From: Phycisphaerales bacterium
GTDB taxonomy: Bacteria; Planctomycetota; Phycisphaerae; Phycisphaerales; UBA1924
NCBI GenBank assembly: GCA_007693785.1
Contig: RECY01000038.1
Location: forward strand, 1-64,000
Reading direction: 5' to 3'
Length of the DNA: 64,000 nucleotides
In this document: in pieces, positions 19,864 to 29,467 of the stretch
How positions within the stretch are numbered: position 1 is the stretch's first letter
Layout of the letters: the number at the start of each line of letters is the position of its first letter
The notes under the pieces: model-generated
What the model was told of the DNA's origin: nothing
Database searches by the model: none
What the model saw: the letters and a program-made list of their open reading frames with translations, nothing else
Translations under genes and position numbers: made by a program

Positions 19864-21008
19864 GGCGCGGGCTCGATCCCGGCGCTGCTCGCGTACTCGA
19901 ACACCGCCAGCACGCCGAGCAGGAGCGCGACCTGCGCGAAGATCACCGTCGCGGCCCACCCGTCGGCCGCCCCCAGCGCGATCCCCGCCAGGCCCGTCGC
20001 GCCCGTAAAGCCCCAGATCACGATCACCGCGTTCGTGCGCGATAGACCCCGACGCACCAGGCGGTGCGAGAGGTGCTGGAGGTCGCCCACGAACGGGCTG
20101 CGCCCCTGGCTCAGGCGGATCGCGGTCACGGTCACGAAGTCGTAGATCGGCACCGCCAGCACGACCAGCGGCAGCAGCACCACGCTCGGATGGCTCGCGA
20201 TGCCGAGCACGCCGGGCTGGTCGGTGAAATACGTCGTCCGGACCGTAAGAAACGCGAGGAGAAACCCGAGCACCAATGAGCCGCCGTCGCCAAGAAAGAG
20301 CTTCGCGCGAGGAAAGTTCCAGACGAGGAACCCGAGGCACGCCCCGACGAGCAACGCGAGCACGGCGGCGACAAACCACTGCCCGCCGAGCAGAGCCGTC
20401 GCGAGGAAACACCCCCCGGCGATCGCGGTGACGCCGGCGCTGAGCCCGTCCATGTTGTCCAGAAAGTTGAGCGCGTTGGTGACGACGGCGAACCAGAGCA
20501 CGGTGAGCCCGATGCTCAGCCAAGACCCGCCGACCCGCTCGTCGAGCACGGTCAGCAGGCGCGTTTCCTGCGTGAGCGCGACGCCCAGGCCGCAGGCCAG
20601 CATCACGCCGAGCTTGATCCACGGGCCCAGCGGTCGCCGGTCGTCGAGGAGCCCGACCGCGTGCAGCACCGCGAGCGAGATCAGCAGCACGACGCCCAGC
20701 GGCACGCGCTCGCGAGCGCCCGGCAGGTGCTCCGCGGCGCTTTCAGGCAGGCGCGCGCCGAGCGTCCCACCGAAGACGGTGAGCGCGATGAGCCCGAGCC
20801 CGAGCGGGATCGCGATCGCCCAGAAGACACCCACCCCGCCCGTATTGGGGACGCGCCGCGCGGGGGCTTTGACCTGCCCCGCCACGCCGGGCGTATCGAT
20901 CGCGCCCAGGCACAGGCTGAGCCGATACACAAGCCCGCAGAGCGGCGCGGCGATCGCGAACGCGAGCGGCACGAGCGCAAGGATCCAGATGGCGGGGGTC
21001 GCTGGCAT
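19860..21008 (-). CDS. WecA/MraY-family undecaprenyl-phosphate sugar-1-phosphate transferase
   Basis: Integral membrane enzyme that starts glycan assembly by moving a HexNAc-1-phosphate from UDP-sugar to undecaprenyl phosphate. The 382-residue protein has about ten membrane helices and the family motifs NALNFLDNMDGLSAG, FLGDGGSLVLG and the cytoplasmic DLQHLSHRLVRRG (the HxxHR loop that specifies the sugar in WecA/TagO types). It lacks the MraY-specific features, so cell-wall lipid I synthesis is unlikely. Start at 21008 (MPATPAIWILAL). It is 14 nt downstream of the TIGR02206-like gene and overlaps the Wzy-like gene, forming a surface-glycan pair. Confidence 0.85.
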   Translation of the reverse strand: MPATPAIWILALVPLAFAIAAPLCGLVYRLSLCLGAIDTPGVAGQVKAPARRVPNTGGVGVFWAIAIPLGLGLIALTVFGGTLGARLPESAAEHLPGARERVPLGVVLLISLAVLHAVGLLDDRRPLGPWIKLGVMLACGLGVALTQETRLLTVLDERVGGSWLSIGLTVLWFAVVTNALNFLDNMDGLSAGVTAIAGGCFLATALLGGQWFVAAVLALLVGACLGFLVWNFPRAKLFLGDGGSLVLGFLLAFLTVRTTYFTDQPGVLGIASHPSVVLLPLVVLAVPIYDFVTVTAIRLSQGRSPFVGDLQHLSHRLVRRGLSRTNAVIVIWGFTGATGLAGIALGAADGWAATVIFAQVALLLGVLAVFEYASSAGIEPAP

Positions 21009-21022
21009 CGGGCGGGCGGAGT

Positions 21023-21790
21023 CTACACGCCCTGCGCGCCCCGGCGCGCCAGGCGGCCGAGCGTCGCCGACATCGGCCAGACCAGCCACAGCGCCGCAAA
21101 CAGCGACGTCACGATCACCCCCAGCACGCCGACCCGCCACGGCCAGGGCCCGAGGTGGTCCACGATCGTCGGGTTCTCCGGCGTCGCGCTACCGATGAAC
21201 CCGTAGTTGGTGCCGAGCAGCAGATTGACCAACATCGCCGTGCTCGCCCATACGACCGAGGCCCCGACGCCGATCAGAAAATCGCGACCGGTGGGGCGGA
21301 AGCCGCGGACCGCGACGTCGTACACCGCGACGCCGACGATCTGGAGGTGCCCGATCCAGAAGAACCAGAACAGGAGCGTCGCGACGCCGTCGGTCAGCGT
21401 CGGCGTGAAGAACGCCTGCGTGCTCAGCCCGATCGCCCAGAAATACAGCACCGCGCGCAGCCAGCGGGCGTTGGTGAACAGCATCAAGGCGGCCGTCACC
21501 GACGCGAGGTCGCACAGGTGCAGCGGCAGCGAGGTGCCGATCAAGAAGTTTTCGGGCAGAAACCAGTACGTCAGGTGCGCCACCTGAAACGCGACGATCG
21601 ACCACGCGACCGCGAGTTCGGCCCGTCGCCTCGCGGCCCCCTCGCCCAGGCGGCGACCCAGCCAGCAGAACCCGACCATGAGCGCGGTGCTGATCAGAAA
21701 CACCGTCGCGTGCTTGAGCCCGAAAGGCTGGAAGACGGTCCAGTCGCCGGCGTGTGAAGCCGTCGCAAGGATGGACGGGCCCGGGCTCAT
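21023..21790 (-). CDS. TIGR02206/YwaF-like integral membrane protein
   Basis: A 255-residue protein with about seven hydrophobic helices. HYFxx-like landmarks of the TIGR02206 family are visible: FQPFGLKHATVFL near the N-terminus, WSIVAFQVAHLTYW, and SLPLHLCDLASVTAALMLF with the characteristic LPLHLC. The family role is unknown. ATG 21790 overlaps the rlmN stop by 4 nt (ATGA), and the WecA-like gene follows after 14 nt, so it is expressed with them. Confidence 0.75.
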   Translation of the reverse strand: MSPGPSILATASHAGDWTVFQPFGLKHATVFLISTALMVGFCWLGRRLGEGAARRRAELAVAWSIVAFQVAHLTYWFLPENFLIGTSLPLHLCDLASVTAALMLFTNARWLRAVLYFWAIGLSTQAFFTPTLTDGVATLLFWFFWIGHLQIVGVAVYDVAVRGFRPTGRDFLIGVGASVVWASTAMLVNLLLGTNYGFIGSATPENPTIVDHLGPWPWRVGVLGVIVTSLFAALWLVWPMSATLGRLARRGAQGV

Positions 21791-22953
21791 GTCGTCGCGG
21801 CCTCGTGGCGGAGCTGCCCGCACGCCGCCGCGATGTCCCGCCCGCGGCTCGCACGGATGTGCGCATTCACGTGGCGCGCTCGCAGGATCCGCTGGAACTC
21901 GTGAACGTCCTCCTGGCGCGGGCGCTCGAACGGCGTCGCGTCGACCTCGTTGTAGCGGATCAGGTTCACGTTCGCCCGCAGGCTCTTCGCCAGCCCCGCG
22001 AGCTGCTGGGCGTGCTCCGGGCGGTCGTTGACGTTTCGCAGGAGCGTGTACTCGAGCGTGATCTCGCGCCCGGTCTTCTTGAACCACCGCTGGCAGGCGG
22101 CGAGCAGGTCCGCGATCGTCGTGAACTCGCTCCACGGGATCAGCTGTCGCCGGAGCTCGTCGGTCGTCGCGTGCAGGCTGAGCGCGAGCGTGACGGGGAG
22201 GTCCATCTCGTTCGCCAGGCGGTCGATGTACTTCGGCAGGCCGACGGTCGAGATCGTGATGCGCCGTGCGCCGATGCCCATGCCCCAGTCGGCCGCGAGC
22301 GTGCGCACCGCTCGGCTCACCGCGTCGAAGTTGCTCAGCGGCTCGCCCATGCCCATGAACACAATGTTGGTGATGCGCCCGACCTCGGGCAGGCGGCCGA
22401 GGCGCCACGCCTGCTCGACGATCCGCCCGGCCGAGAGATTCGCGTCCAGCCCGCCCAGCCCGCTGGCGCAGAAGCGGCACCCGACGGGGCAGCCGACCTG
22501 CGAGCTGATGCAGGCCGTGCGCCGGGAGGGGGCCTTGCCGTCCTCGCCGTCCATCGAAGGGATCATGACGCACTCGGTCTGCCGGTCGCTGTGCCCGCCC
22601 GAGCCCGGGGCGTTGTTGAGCACCGCCAGGCGCGTCGCGGGCTCAAAACCGATCGAGGCCGCGCCCGCGGGGGCGGGCTCGCCGTCGCTCCACTCCACGA
22701 GCAGTTTTTGCGTGCCGTCGGTCGCGACCTGGTGCGCCAGAACCTCGCCCGAGAGAAACACCATGCTCTCGCTCAGCTTTTGGCGGTCCGCGCCGGAGAG
22801 GTTGGTCATCAACGCCGGATCGATGACGCCGTGCCGGTAGACCCACTCCAGGATCTGCTTGGCGCGGAACGCTGGCATCCCGTGTTCGGCGCACCAGGCG
22901 CTCAGCGTCTCGGGCGTGTGCTGAAAGATGTGATTTGCGGGTGAGCGGAGCAT
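21787..22953 (-). CDS. rlmN: 23S rRNA (adenine2503-C2)/tRNA (adenine37-C2) methyltransferase
   Basis: Radical-SAM enzyme that methylates A2503 of 23S rRNA and A37 of some tRNAs. In the 388-residue protein the cluster motif is GCPVGCRFC (Cys155, Cys159, Cys162), preceded by ACISSQV; FMGMGEPLSNFDAV and ALSLHATTDELRRQLIP are typical. The resolving Cys near the C-terminus sits in IAAACGQL. About 40 extra residues (roughly 105-145, NNAPGSGGHSDRQTE) lie before the cluster. There is no clear ribosome site before ATG 22953; a TACCCT hexamer lies 10 nt upstream. It is 33 nt after the pseudopilin gene and overlaps the next gene. Confidence 0.93.
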   Translation of the reverse strand: MLRSPANHIFQHTPETLSAWCAEHGMPAFRAKQILEWVYRHGVIDPALMTNLSGADRQKLSESMVFLSGEVLAHQVATDGTQKLLVEWSDGEPAPAGAASIGFEPATRLAVLNNAPGSGGHSDRQTECVMIPSMDGEDGKAPSRRTACISSQVGCPVGCRFCASGLGGLDANLSAGRIVEQAWRLGRLPEVGRITNIVFMGMGEPLSNFDAVSRAVRTLAADWGMGIGARRITISTVGLPKYIDRLANEMDLPVTLALSLHATTDELRRQLIPWSEFTTIADLLAACQRWFKKTGREITLEYTLLRNVNDRPEHAQQLAGLAKSLRANVNLIRYNEVDATPFERPRQEDVHEFQRILRARHVNAHIRASRGRDIAAACGQLRHEAATT

Positions 22954-22986
22954 GAACGTTTGAAGGGTAGCGCCGCGGCCCGCGGG

Positions 22987-23826
<840 letters not shown>

Positions 23827-23839
23827 GGGGGTCTCCTTT

Positions 23840-23873
23840 GTAGCATTGGCTACATATTTGTAGCCAAAGCTAC
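23840..23873 (-). promoter_or_regulatory. Nested palindromic operator in front of the pseudopilin gene
   Basis: A perfect 9-bp inverted repeat TTGGCTACA-TATT-TGTAGCCAA (23846-23867) is flanked by a second inverted pair GTAGC (23840-23844) and GCTAC (23869-23873). Altogether four GTAGC/GCTAC half-sites lie within 34 bp, immediately next to the ribosome binding site. It looks like a binding site for a dimeric repressor (LacI, GntR or metal-sensor type), or an RNA hairpin masking the ribosome site. No regulator gene is adjacent. Confidence 0.7.
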
Positions 23874-23939
23874 GAGACTGGGCGGGCCGCGTCAATCGGG
23901 TGGGTGAGAAAAAAAGGAAAATCGCCGGGATGGGCTTGT

Positions 23940-24986
23940 TCAGGCTTCGGGCTTGGCGCTGACCGTCAGCGGCACGGCACCGTAGAGCTCCGCTGTGACC
24001 GTCGGTGCGCTCACGCGGATCTTGCGGCTCTCGCCCTCGATCCCGCGCGACCGCATCTCGCGACGCAGCGCCCCGGGCAGCGCGAACTCCACGTCTTCCT
24101 CGAAGACCTCCGCGACCTCGAGATCCCCCCCGAACCGCCCGAGCAGCGCCCGGCAGATCGACGCGACCAGGTCCTCCGGCGCCGAAGCCCCGGCCGTCAG
24201 AAGCACCCGCTCCCCGCCCGTCAGAAACCACCCGAAATCCAGTTCCGACACGTCGTCGATCCGGACGGCCTTGGTCCCGACGTTCTCCGCGATCTCCGCC
24301 AGCCGGTTCGAGTTCGAGCTGTTGCGGCTCCCGACCACCAGCACAAGGTCGCAACCCGGCGCCAACGCCCGCACCGCCGCCTGACGATTGGTCGTTGCGT
24401 AGCAGATGTCATCGCTCGGCGGCGCCTTCAGCAGCGGGAACGCCGCCTTCAGCGCGTCGATGATCACCGCCGCGTCGTCCGTCGAGAGCGTCGTCTGCGT
24501 CAGGTACACCAGCTTCGCCGGGTCGTCGATCCGGAGCGTCGGGATGTCGTCCGGCGTTTCAACGACCTGGACCGCCTCCGGCGCTTCGCCGCGTGTGCCG
24601 ATGACCTCCTGGTGGTTCGCGTGCCCGACCAGCAAGATCTGGTACCCCTGTCGCGCGTACCGGATCGCTTCGGAGTGGACCTTGGTCACGAGCGGACATG
24701 TCGCGTCGATCGTGCGCAAGCCCCGAGCCGCCGCACGCTGGCGCACCGTCGGCGGGATCCCGTGCGCACTGAAGACAACGATCGCCCCCTCCGGCACGTC
24801 GTCCACGTCTTCGACGAACCGCACGCCCCGATCCACGAACCGCTGCACAACGTGCTTGTTGTGCACGATGTCGTGGTACACATAGATCGGCTCGCCTGGA
24901 AAGAGCGATAACGCCTGATCGACCACGTCGATCGCCATGCGCACGCCGGCGCAGAAGCCTCTCGGGTTGGGCAAAACGATCCGCAT
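23940..24986 (-). CDS. ispH: 4-hydroxy-3-methylbut-2-enyl diphosphate reductase
   Basis: Last enzyme of the MEP isoprenoid pathway, reducing HMBPP to IPP and DMAPP with a [4Fe-4S] cluster. The 348-residue protein carries the three cluster cysteines in PRGFCAGV (Cys12), DATCPLV (Cys97) and DDICYATTNRQ (Cys195), plus SAHGIPP and VGSRNSSNSNRL. It is somewhat longer than E. coli IspH because of a C-terminal extension. The ATG at 24986 gives the family N-terminus MRIVLPNPRGFC; the frame extends upstream to 25040 without support. Confidence 0.95.
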   Translation of the reverse strand: MRIVLPNPRGFCAGVRMAIDVVDQALSLFPGEPIYVYHDIVHNKHVVQRFVDRGVRFVEDVDDVPEGAIVVFSAHGIPPTVRQRAAARGLRTIDATCPLVTKVHSEAIRYARQGYQILLVGHANHQEVIGTRGEAPEAVQVVETPDDIPTLRIDDPAKLVYLTQTTLSTDDAAVIIDALKAAFPLLKAPPSDDICYATTNRQAAVRALAPGCDLVLVVGSRNSSNSNRLAEIAENVGTKAVRIDDVSELDFGWFLTGGERVLLTAGASAPEDLVASICRALLGRFGGDLEVAEVFEEDVEFALPGALRREMRSRGIEGESRKIRVSAPTVTAELYGAVPLTVSAKPEA

Positions 24987-25290
24987 AAGTCCGGGCGCGC
25001 ACGGGGCGGGAGCAAGGCCGGAACACGCACGCCGGCACATGGGAAAACGGGCAAGCTCTCGCTGAATACGATGGTAGTCCTGCCCCGCTCCCCCGTCGGC
25101 CTTCCGAAGCGATACAGCTTTTCGCTCAGGGGCTCACGGGCGTCCGCCGAGCCACGTCTCTTATGGGCTGTGCCGAGGCGGTCGCCCCACGACGCTTGAA
25201 GCGGGCGGTGTGGCGGGGGATACTTCCACATCTCTCCGGGCCGGTGGGGCTCGGGTGTTGGGGCCAAACAAGACATCAGCGGGAGCAGCG
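24987..25290. other. Intergenic region between divergent ispH and the phosphatase-like gene
   Basis: No gene or known RNA seen. It should contain divergent promoters. Candidate -10-like words are TACCAT on the minus strand near 25070 and GATACTT near 25217 on the plus strand, neither with a clear -35. Confidence 0.4.
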
Positions 25291-26364
25291 ATGCCGATGA
25301 ATAAATCCGGCGTGGCGATCGGCGGAGCCTTCATCGCGGCGGCGTGCCTGAGCGCCTTCGCCCTCTTCGGCTTCGGGCGGGGCGACGCCCCGCCGACCAT
25401 CGAGCGGGCCGCCCAGGTCACCCAAGCCGCCCCGCAAACGCCGACCGACTTCATCCGGGGCGGCCTCCGCGAGCCCAAGCCCCGCACCCCCGGCGCGATC
25501 CGCCTGGCGACCTACAACGTCGAAAACCTCTTCAAAGGCGGCGACAACGCTAAACCCGAGTCCGAACTCGTCGCCCTCGCCGAGACGCTCCGGCGCATCG
25601 ACGCGGACGTCGTCGCCCTCCAAGAAGTCGAGAGCGAGGAAGCCCTGAAATGGTTCCTCAACCAGCACGCCAGCGACCTCGGCTATGAGCACGTCCTCTC
25701 TCCCGACGCCGGCGACCAGCGAGGGATCGAGCAGTCTTTCATCAGCCGCTTCCCTCTCAGCGGCACCCGCCAGTGGCTCGGCGAGCTCCTCGGCGGGGAG
25801 CACCCCGAGCTCTACGGCTCCCAGCCCAACTGGCACGCCGGCGAGCCCATCGCCTTCCGGCGCAGCCCCCTCATGGTCGACGTGACCGTCCCTGCCGGCG
25901 CCAAGGGCAACCAGGAGCCGTACCGCTTCACGGCGATCACGGTCCATCAGAAAGCCGGGCGGTTCGCGACCTACTGGCGCGAGGCCGAGGCCCGACGCAT
26001 CGTCGAGATCATCGAGAAGCTCGAAGCCGAGGATCCCGACCGCAACATTGTGCTTCTGGGCGATTTCAACGCTCAAACATGGGACGACAGCGTCCAGTTT
26101 TACCTTGACGCCGGCCTGATCGACCTCTTCGCCGAGGAAGAGCCGGCCGAGTCCAACGTCACCCACGCCAGCGACCGGCGGATCGACATGATCCTCTACA
26201 ACCGGGCGATGGCGTCGGAGATGATCGCCGACAGCCGCTTCGTCCTCGGCACCCCGGTCCACCCGATCGGAGCCGACTGGCGGAACGACCCGCGCCCGCC
26301 GGGGTACGCGGCCGACCATTACCCCGTCGTCGTGGATCTCTGGCCCGTCGAGGGTGGGCGATAA
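25291..26364 (+). CDS. Exported endonuclease/exonuclease/phosphatase-family protein
   Basis: A 357-residue protein with an N-terminal membrane or signal segment (GVAIGGAFIAAACLSAFALFGF) and an EEP (DNase I-like) domain. Catalytic motifs are visible: IRLATYNVENLF (Asn), VVALQEVES (Glu metal ligand), NIVLLGDFNAQTW (Asp/Asn), SDRRIDMIL and YAADHYPVVVDL (Asp-His pair). Substrate could be nucleic acid, phosphoinositide or sphingomyelin; export favours a role outside the cytoplasm. The start is supported by GGGAG 5 nt upstream of ATG. A GGGCGGC/GCCGCCC hairpin follows the stop. Confidence 0.85.
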   Translation: MPMNKSGVAIGGAFIAAACLSAFALFGFGRGDAPPTIERAAQVTQAAPQTPTDFIRGGLREPKPRTPGAIRLATYNVENLFKGGDNAKPESELVALAETLRRIDADVVALQEVESEEALKWFLNQHASDLGYEHVLSPDAGDQRGIEQSFISRFPLSGTRQWLGELLGGEHPELYGSQPNWHAGEPIAFRRSPLMVDVTVPAGAKGNQEPYRFTAITVHQKAGRFATYWREAEARRIVEIIEKLEAEDPDRNIVLLGDFNAQTWDDSVQFYLDAGLIDLFAEEEPAESNVTHASDRRIDMILYNRAMASEMIADSRFVLGTPVHPIGADWRNDPRPPGYAADHYPVVVDLWPVEGGR

Positions 26365-26371
26365 CCCCATT

Positions 26372-26396
26372 GGGCGGCTCGGAGGGAGGGCCGCCC
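26372..26396 (+). terminator. Terminator-like hairpin after the phosphatase-like gene
   Basis: GGGCGGC and GCCGCCC form a 7-bp stem with an 11-nt loop just after the stop codon. There is no T-tract, so intrinsic termination is doubtful. Confidence 0.35.
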
Positions 26397-26635
26397 CGGG
26401 TGTGAAGATAGCGAAACCGACAGAACGACAAGATTGCGCAAAGCCCGTCCCGAGCCGTGTCTAAGGCCTGAGTGCGGCTCCTAACATGCGTACTCGACAT
26501 GCGGGCCGTCCGCCTCCCGGATACGCTCACGACCAACCCGCGGCGGTTCTGCTCGGGTCTGGTTCCGAAGACGTCTCGATCACTCGCTCTCGGCAACCGG
26601 TTCAGTAAGCCGAGGGCGGCCAGCAAGGAACGCGT

Positions 26636-27022
26636 ATGGGTCAGCTCAAACCCTGGCAGATCATTCTCTTCGTCGCAGCCATCGGCGTGCTGGGCGTATC
26701 GCTGTGGTTCAGCTTGAAGACGGATCGTGAGCGTCCCTCGGACCATGTCATGTTTGTGGATGTGACCACAGGCGAATTGGTGAGGGCCAGGATCACGCGT
26801 TCGATGTTTATGCCCGAGGTTCGCCCCGACGGTGCGGCCGTGCTCTGGCCAGTCTTTAAAGATGAAGATTCCGGCGACTGGCTGATCAATCCCCGCCACT
26901 TGCCGCAGGTGGGCGAGCAAACCGAGGGGCAAATCAATGCGGAGCACATCGACCTGACCACAGGTCGAGTACGGCCCGCGAACACATCGCCAAAGCGGAT
27001 GTCACTTTCTTCGCGAAGCTGA
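26636..27022 (+). CDS. Small membrane-anchored protein of unknown function
   Basis: A 128-residue protein with one N-terminal transmembrane helix ([19 protein letters not shown]) and a soluble remainder beginning [18 protein letters not shown]. The remainder has short beta strands ([20 protein letters not shown]). No family recognised. ATG 26636 has AAGGA 6 nt upstream. It lies 77 nt before a pseudopilin gene on the same strand, so both may be secretion or envelope components. GC content here is lower than in the flanking backbone. Confidence 0.65.
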   Translation: MGQLKPWQIILFVAAIGVLGVSLWFSLKTDRERPSDHVMFVDVTTGELVRARITRSMFMPEVRPDGAAVLWPVFKDEDSGDWLINPRHLPQVGEQTEGQINAEHIDLTTGRVRPANTSPKRMSLSSRS

Positions 27023-27099
27023 GCATTTTCGGTCATCGGTCATCGTTCGGGTGGCAGACAGTTTCAATGATTCGTCTGATGAAGCAGGAGCGTTCCATC

Positions 27100-28188
27100 G
27101 TGAGAAATCACTCAAATTTCGGCCGCCGGGTCCGTGCGTTTACGCTGATCGAACTCCTGGTCGTCATCGCGATCATTGCGCTGCTGATCGGGATTTTGCT
27201 GCCGGCGTTGGGCACTGCTCGTGAAGCCGCTCGCTCGCTTGTCTGCCAGACGACCCTGCGATCCCTGGCCCAAGGCCAGATTTTTTACAGCACCTCTAAC
27301 CAAGATTATTACGCGGGTCTTTCGACAACCGGTATTGCGGGGGCACGAGACGGCGGGCGCGCACGCAGCGAATGGATCTCGGATACGTCTTCAACAACGC
27401 CGGTCACCACGTTCGACTGGATCTCGCCCACGCTGGGGGATAGCGCCGATTTCAGCCCGAATCGTGCGGCACGAACCGAGCAGATACTCAACACGTATGC
27501 GTGCCCATCCGCACGTTTCAACAACGCTGATATTTTTGGAAACGCCGGTGATCGTGAAGATTTCCGAGCGAGAGTGTTAGGGACCAGTGCCGGCGGATCG
27601 GGCTTCATCCGTCAGGTCAGCTATCTGGCACCCGCGACGTTTCATAAGCTTCCCAACGGTGCCGGACGGTTCGAACAGTCCCAGGCGAGTCGGGCGGCAG
27701 GCCGAGTCCAAAGTCGTTATCGAACGACTCGAAACTTCCTTGATATTGTTCCGGGTTTTCAAATTGGTGTGCCGCTGAATTACCAGCACCGTGAAGATCG
27801 AATAGGCCTGCAGCCGTCTGCGAAAATCATGGTTGCGGACGGCACGCGATACGCATCGACTCAGCTTGGCTTGGATATTGATATCGATCCTGCGCCAAGG
27901 TATTTCAGTTCGTTCACAAGCTCCACTCCCATCTTCCAGAACTCAACCGAGTACGGGCGGACGCCGGGACAGGGTGTGGATCGGCCTCTCAACTGGCAGG
28001 CAAGTTTCCGGCACGGCGATTTCTCGATTAACGCCGCCTATTACGACGGGCACGTTGGTCGCGTCACACGCACCGAGGCGTACAGCAACGCCGCCCCGTG
28101 GGCTCCCGGGGGAAGCGTGTACAGTCGCTCCGCAGCGACTCCAGAATCTCAGCAGCGTCACCAAGAGGGTGAAGTGCTGACGCCGTGA
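27100..28188 (+). CDS. Type II secretion-like pseudopilin (H-X9-DG family)
   Basis: A protein of about 362 residues with prepilin leader RRVRA then [19 protein letters not shown], again Ala at -1 before the cut. A helix ([20 protein letters not shown]) leads into a large soluble domain; near the C-terminus [20 protein letters not shown] matches the closing H/YYDGHV motif of this planctomycete family. Start is not certain: GTG 27100 has AGGAG 9 nt upstream and gives a 19-residue leader; ATG 27079 and ATG 27067 are in frame but lack a ribosome site. Paralogue of the gene at 22987, with little similarity past the helix. Confidence 0.85.
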   Translation: MRNHSNFGRRVRAFTLIELLVVIAIIALLIGILLPALGTAREAARSLVCQTTLRSLAQGQIFYSTSNQDYYAGLSTTGIAGARDGGRARSEWISDTSSTTPVTTFDWISPTLGDSADFSPNRAARTEQILNTYACPSARFNNADIFGNAGDREDFRARVLGTSAGGSGFIRQVSYLAPATFHKLPNGAGRFEQSQASRAAGRVQSRYRTTRNFLDIVPGFQIGVPLNYQHREDRIGLQPSAKIMVADGTRYASTQLGLDIDIDPAPRYFSSFTSSTPIFQNSTEYGRTPGQGVDRPLNWQASFRHGDFSINAAYYDGHVGRVTRTEAYSNAAPWAPGGSVYSRSAATPESQQRHQEGEVLTP

Positions 28189-28263
28189 TCGACTGCACGG
28201 TGGCATGAAGGCTACAACGGCTCTTCATAAACTCGTCGAGTGTGACTGAAGCACGAACAAACC

Positions 28264-28293
28264 AAACACCGCGGCCACACGGCCGCGGTGTTT
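28264..28293 (+). terminator. Intrinsic terminator after the pseudopilin
   Basis: AAACACCGCGGCC and GGCCGCGGTGTTT form a perfect 13-bp stem with loop ACAC. The A-run before and T-run after allow termination in both directions. Confidence 0.8.
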
Positions 28294-28613
28294 ACTTGGG
28301 TACTTTGGTCACTGAACATCCTAAAGGCCTTCGCGCAATCTTCACTGTAATATCGCTTGCTGCATTTGGAAACCTGTGGTCAGGTGGTTTATTGTTCATC
28401 GCATCTGGTAACGGCTTGCGACAAGCGTGTTTCGGGCTGAGCCCGGGGGCTTGTCTGGGCTGATGACCGGATGGCATGGAGCTTGGTTCCGTACAAAGGC
28501 GTTCCTGACCCGACCGACCTTTGTTCAGTGCATCGTGCCTCGTGTTTTCGCCGGTTTCGGCGTGCGGGGCAAGAGACTCGAGACTTGACAGTGTTTCTTT
28601 GGAGAGATTGACC
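28294..28613. other. Gene-free stretch before the PEP-CTERM-like gene
   Basis: About 320 nt with moderate GC and no convincing gene; a possible 73-codon frame at 28242-28463 overlaps the terminator and has no ribosome site. It should carry the promoter of the following gene. Confidence 0.4.
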
Positions 28614-29327
28614 ATGAAGAACGTGCTTGCCCTCATCGCGATCGCCGGCGTCGCCGGCGCCGCCTCGGCCCAGGACCTCATCGCCTACTGGAACTTCAAC
28701 GACAGCACCCCCGGCAGCGGCGGCGGCCTCGGCAGCCTCAACGGCTTCGACGGCACCGGCTTCCCCTCCGACGCCGGCGCGGGCCTGCTCACCACCAACA
28801 TCGCTATCAACACCGTTGCGGGCACCCCCAGCCAGAACAACGGCACCCTCGGCACCTTCGCCGGCACGACCAACAACGCCCTCTTCGGCGACGCCTCCGG
28901 CGGCGCCCTCTCGATCCAGGGCGGCCAGGACCAGGTCAACAACGGCAACTGGATCCAGTTTGAGTTCGACGCCAGCCTCTACACCGACGTCAACATCAGC
29001 TGGGCCGGGCGCGGTACCGGCACCGGCTTCGGTGACCCCTTCGGTCTGCAGAACACCGTGCAGTTCTCGACCGACGGCGTGAACTTCACCAACGTCGACA
29101 CCTACGCCAGCCGTCAGGCCAGCTTCGACCTGTACGACTTCAGCATGGGCTCGGGCCTCGACTTCGCCGACAACGCGATCATCCGTATCGTGTTCGATGG
29201 CGCCACCGGTTCCGCTGGCAACAACCGTCTGGACAACGTCCAGATCACCGGCGCCTTCATCCCCGCCCCGGGCGCGTTCGCGCTCCTGGGCCTCGGTGGC
29301 CTCGCCGCCGCCCGTCGTCGCCGCTAA
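28614..29327 (+). CDS. Secreted protein with PEP-CTERM-like sorting tail
   Basis: A 237-residue exported protein. It has a signal peptide (VLALIAIAGVAGAASAQ), then a beta-sandwich-like region rich in Gly, Asn, Thr and Phe (starting LIAYWNFND, and ending GNNRLDNVQITGAF) that resembles lectin/glucanase-type jelly rolls. The C-terminus is IPAPGAFALLGLGGLAAARRRR-like: a PxPG box, a hydrophobic stretch and an Arg cluster, the layout of PEP-CTERM/exosortase substrates. No exosortase gene is in the window. ATG has GGAG 9 nt upstream; a strong terminator follows, so it is probably monocistronic. Confidence 0.85.
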   Translation: MKNVLALIAIAGVAGAASAQDLIAYWNFNDSTPGSGGGLGSLNGFDGTGFPSDAGAGLLTTNIAINTVAGTPSQNNGTLGTFAGTTNNALFGDASGGALSIQGGQDQVNNGNWIQFEFDASLYTDVNISWAGRGTGTGFGDPFGLQNTVQFSTDGVNFTNVDTYASRQASFDLYDFSMGSGLDFADNAIIRIVFDGATGSAGNNRLDNVQITGAFIPAPGAFALLGLGGLAAARRRR

Positions 29328-29381
29328 TCCGCTCACTCCGGATTGACGCTTCGATTCGGCTGAACAAAACGTTCATCCACG

Positions 29382-29419
29382 CCGCCGCCCCGGTCTCGCA
29401 CCGGGGCGGCGGTTGTTTT
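29382..29419 (+). terminator. Intrinsic terminator of the PEP-CTERM-like gene
   Basis: CCGCCGCCCCGG and CCGGGGCGGCGG form a perfect 12-bp stem around TCTCGCA, followed by TTGTTTT. Confidence 0.92.
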
Positions 29420-29467
29420 GCATACTCTGCTTTTTCAGCACCCGGAATCAACTCAGGAGGCGAGACG

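Noticed and set aside
28242-28463. A 73-codon frame after the second pseudopilin
   Set aside because: It spans the terminator hairpin, has no ribosome site, and the translation is not protein-like.
28585-28590. TTGACA as a -35 box for the PEP-CTERM-like gene
   Set aside because: A -10 at correct spacing would fall on the ribosome site, and no TAnnnT is present there.
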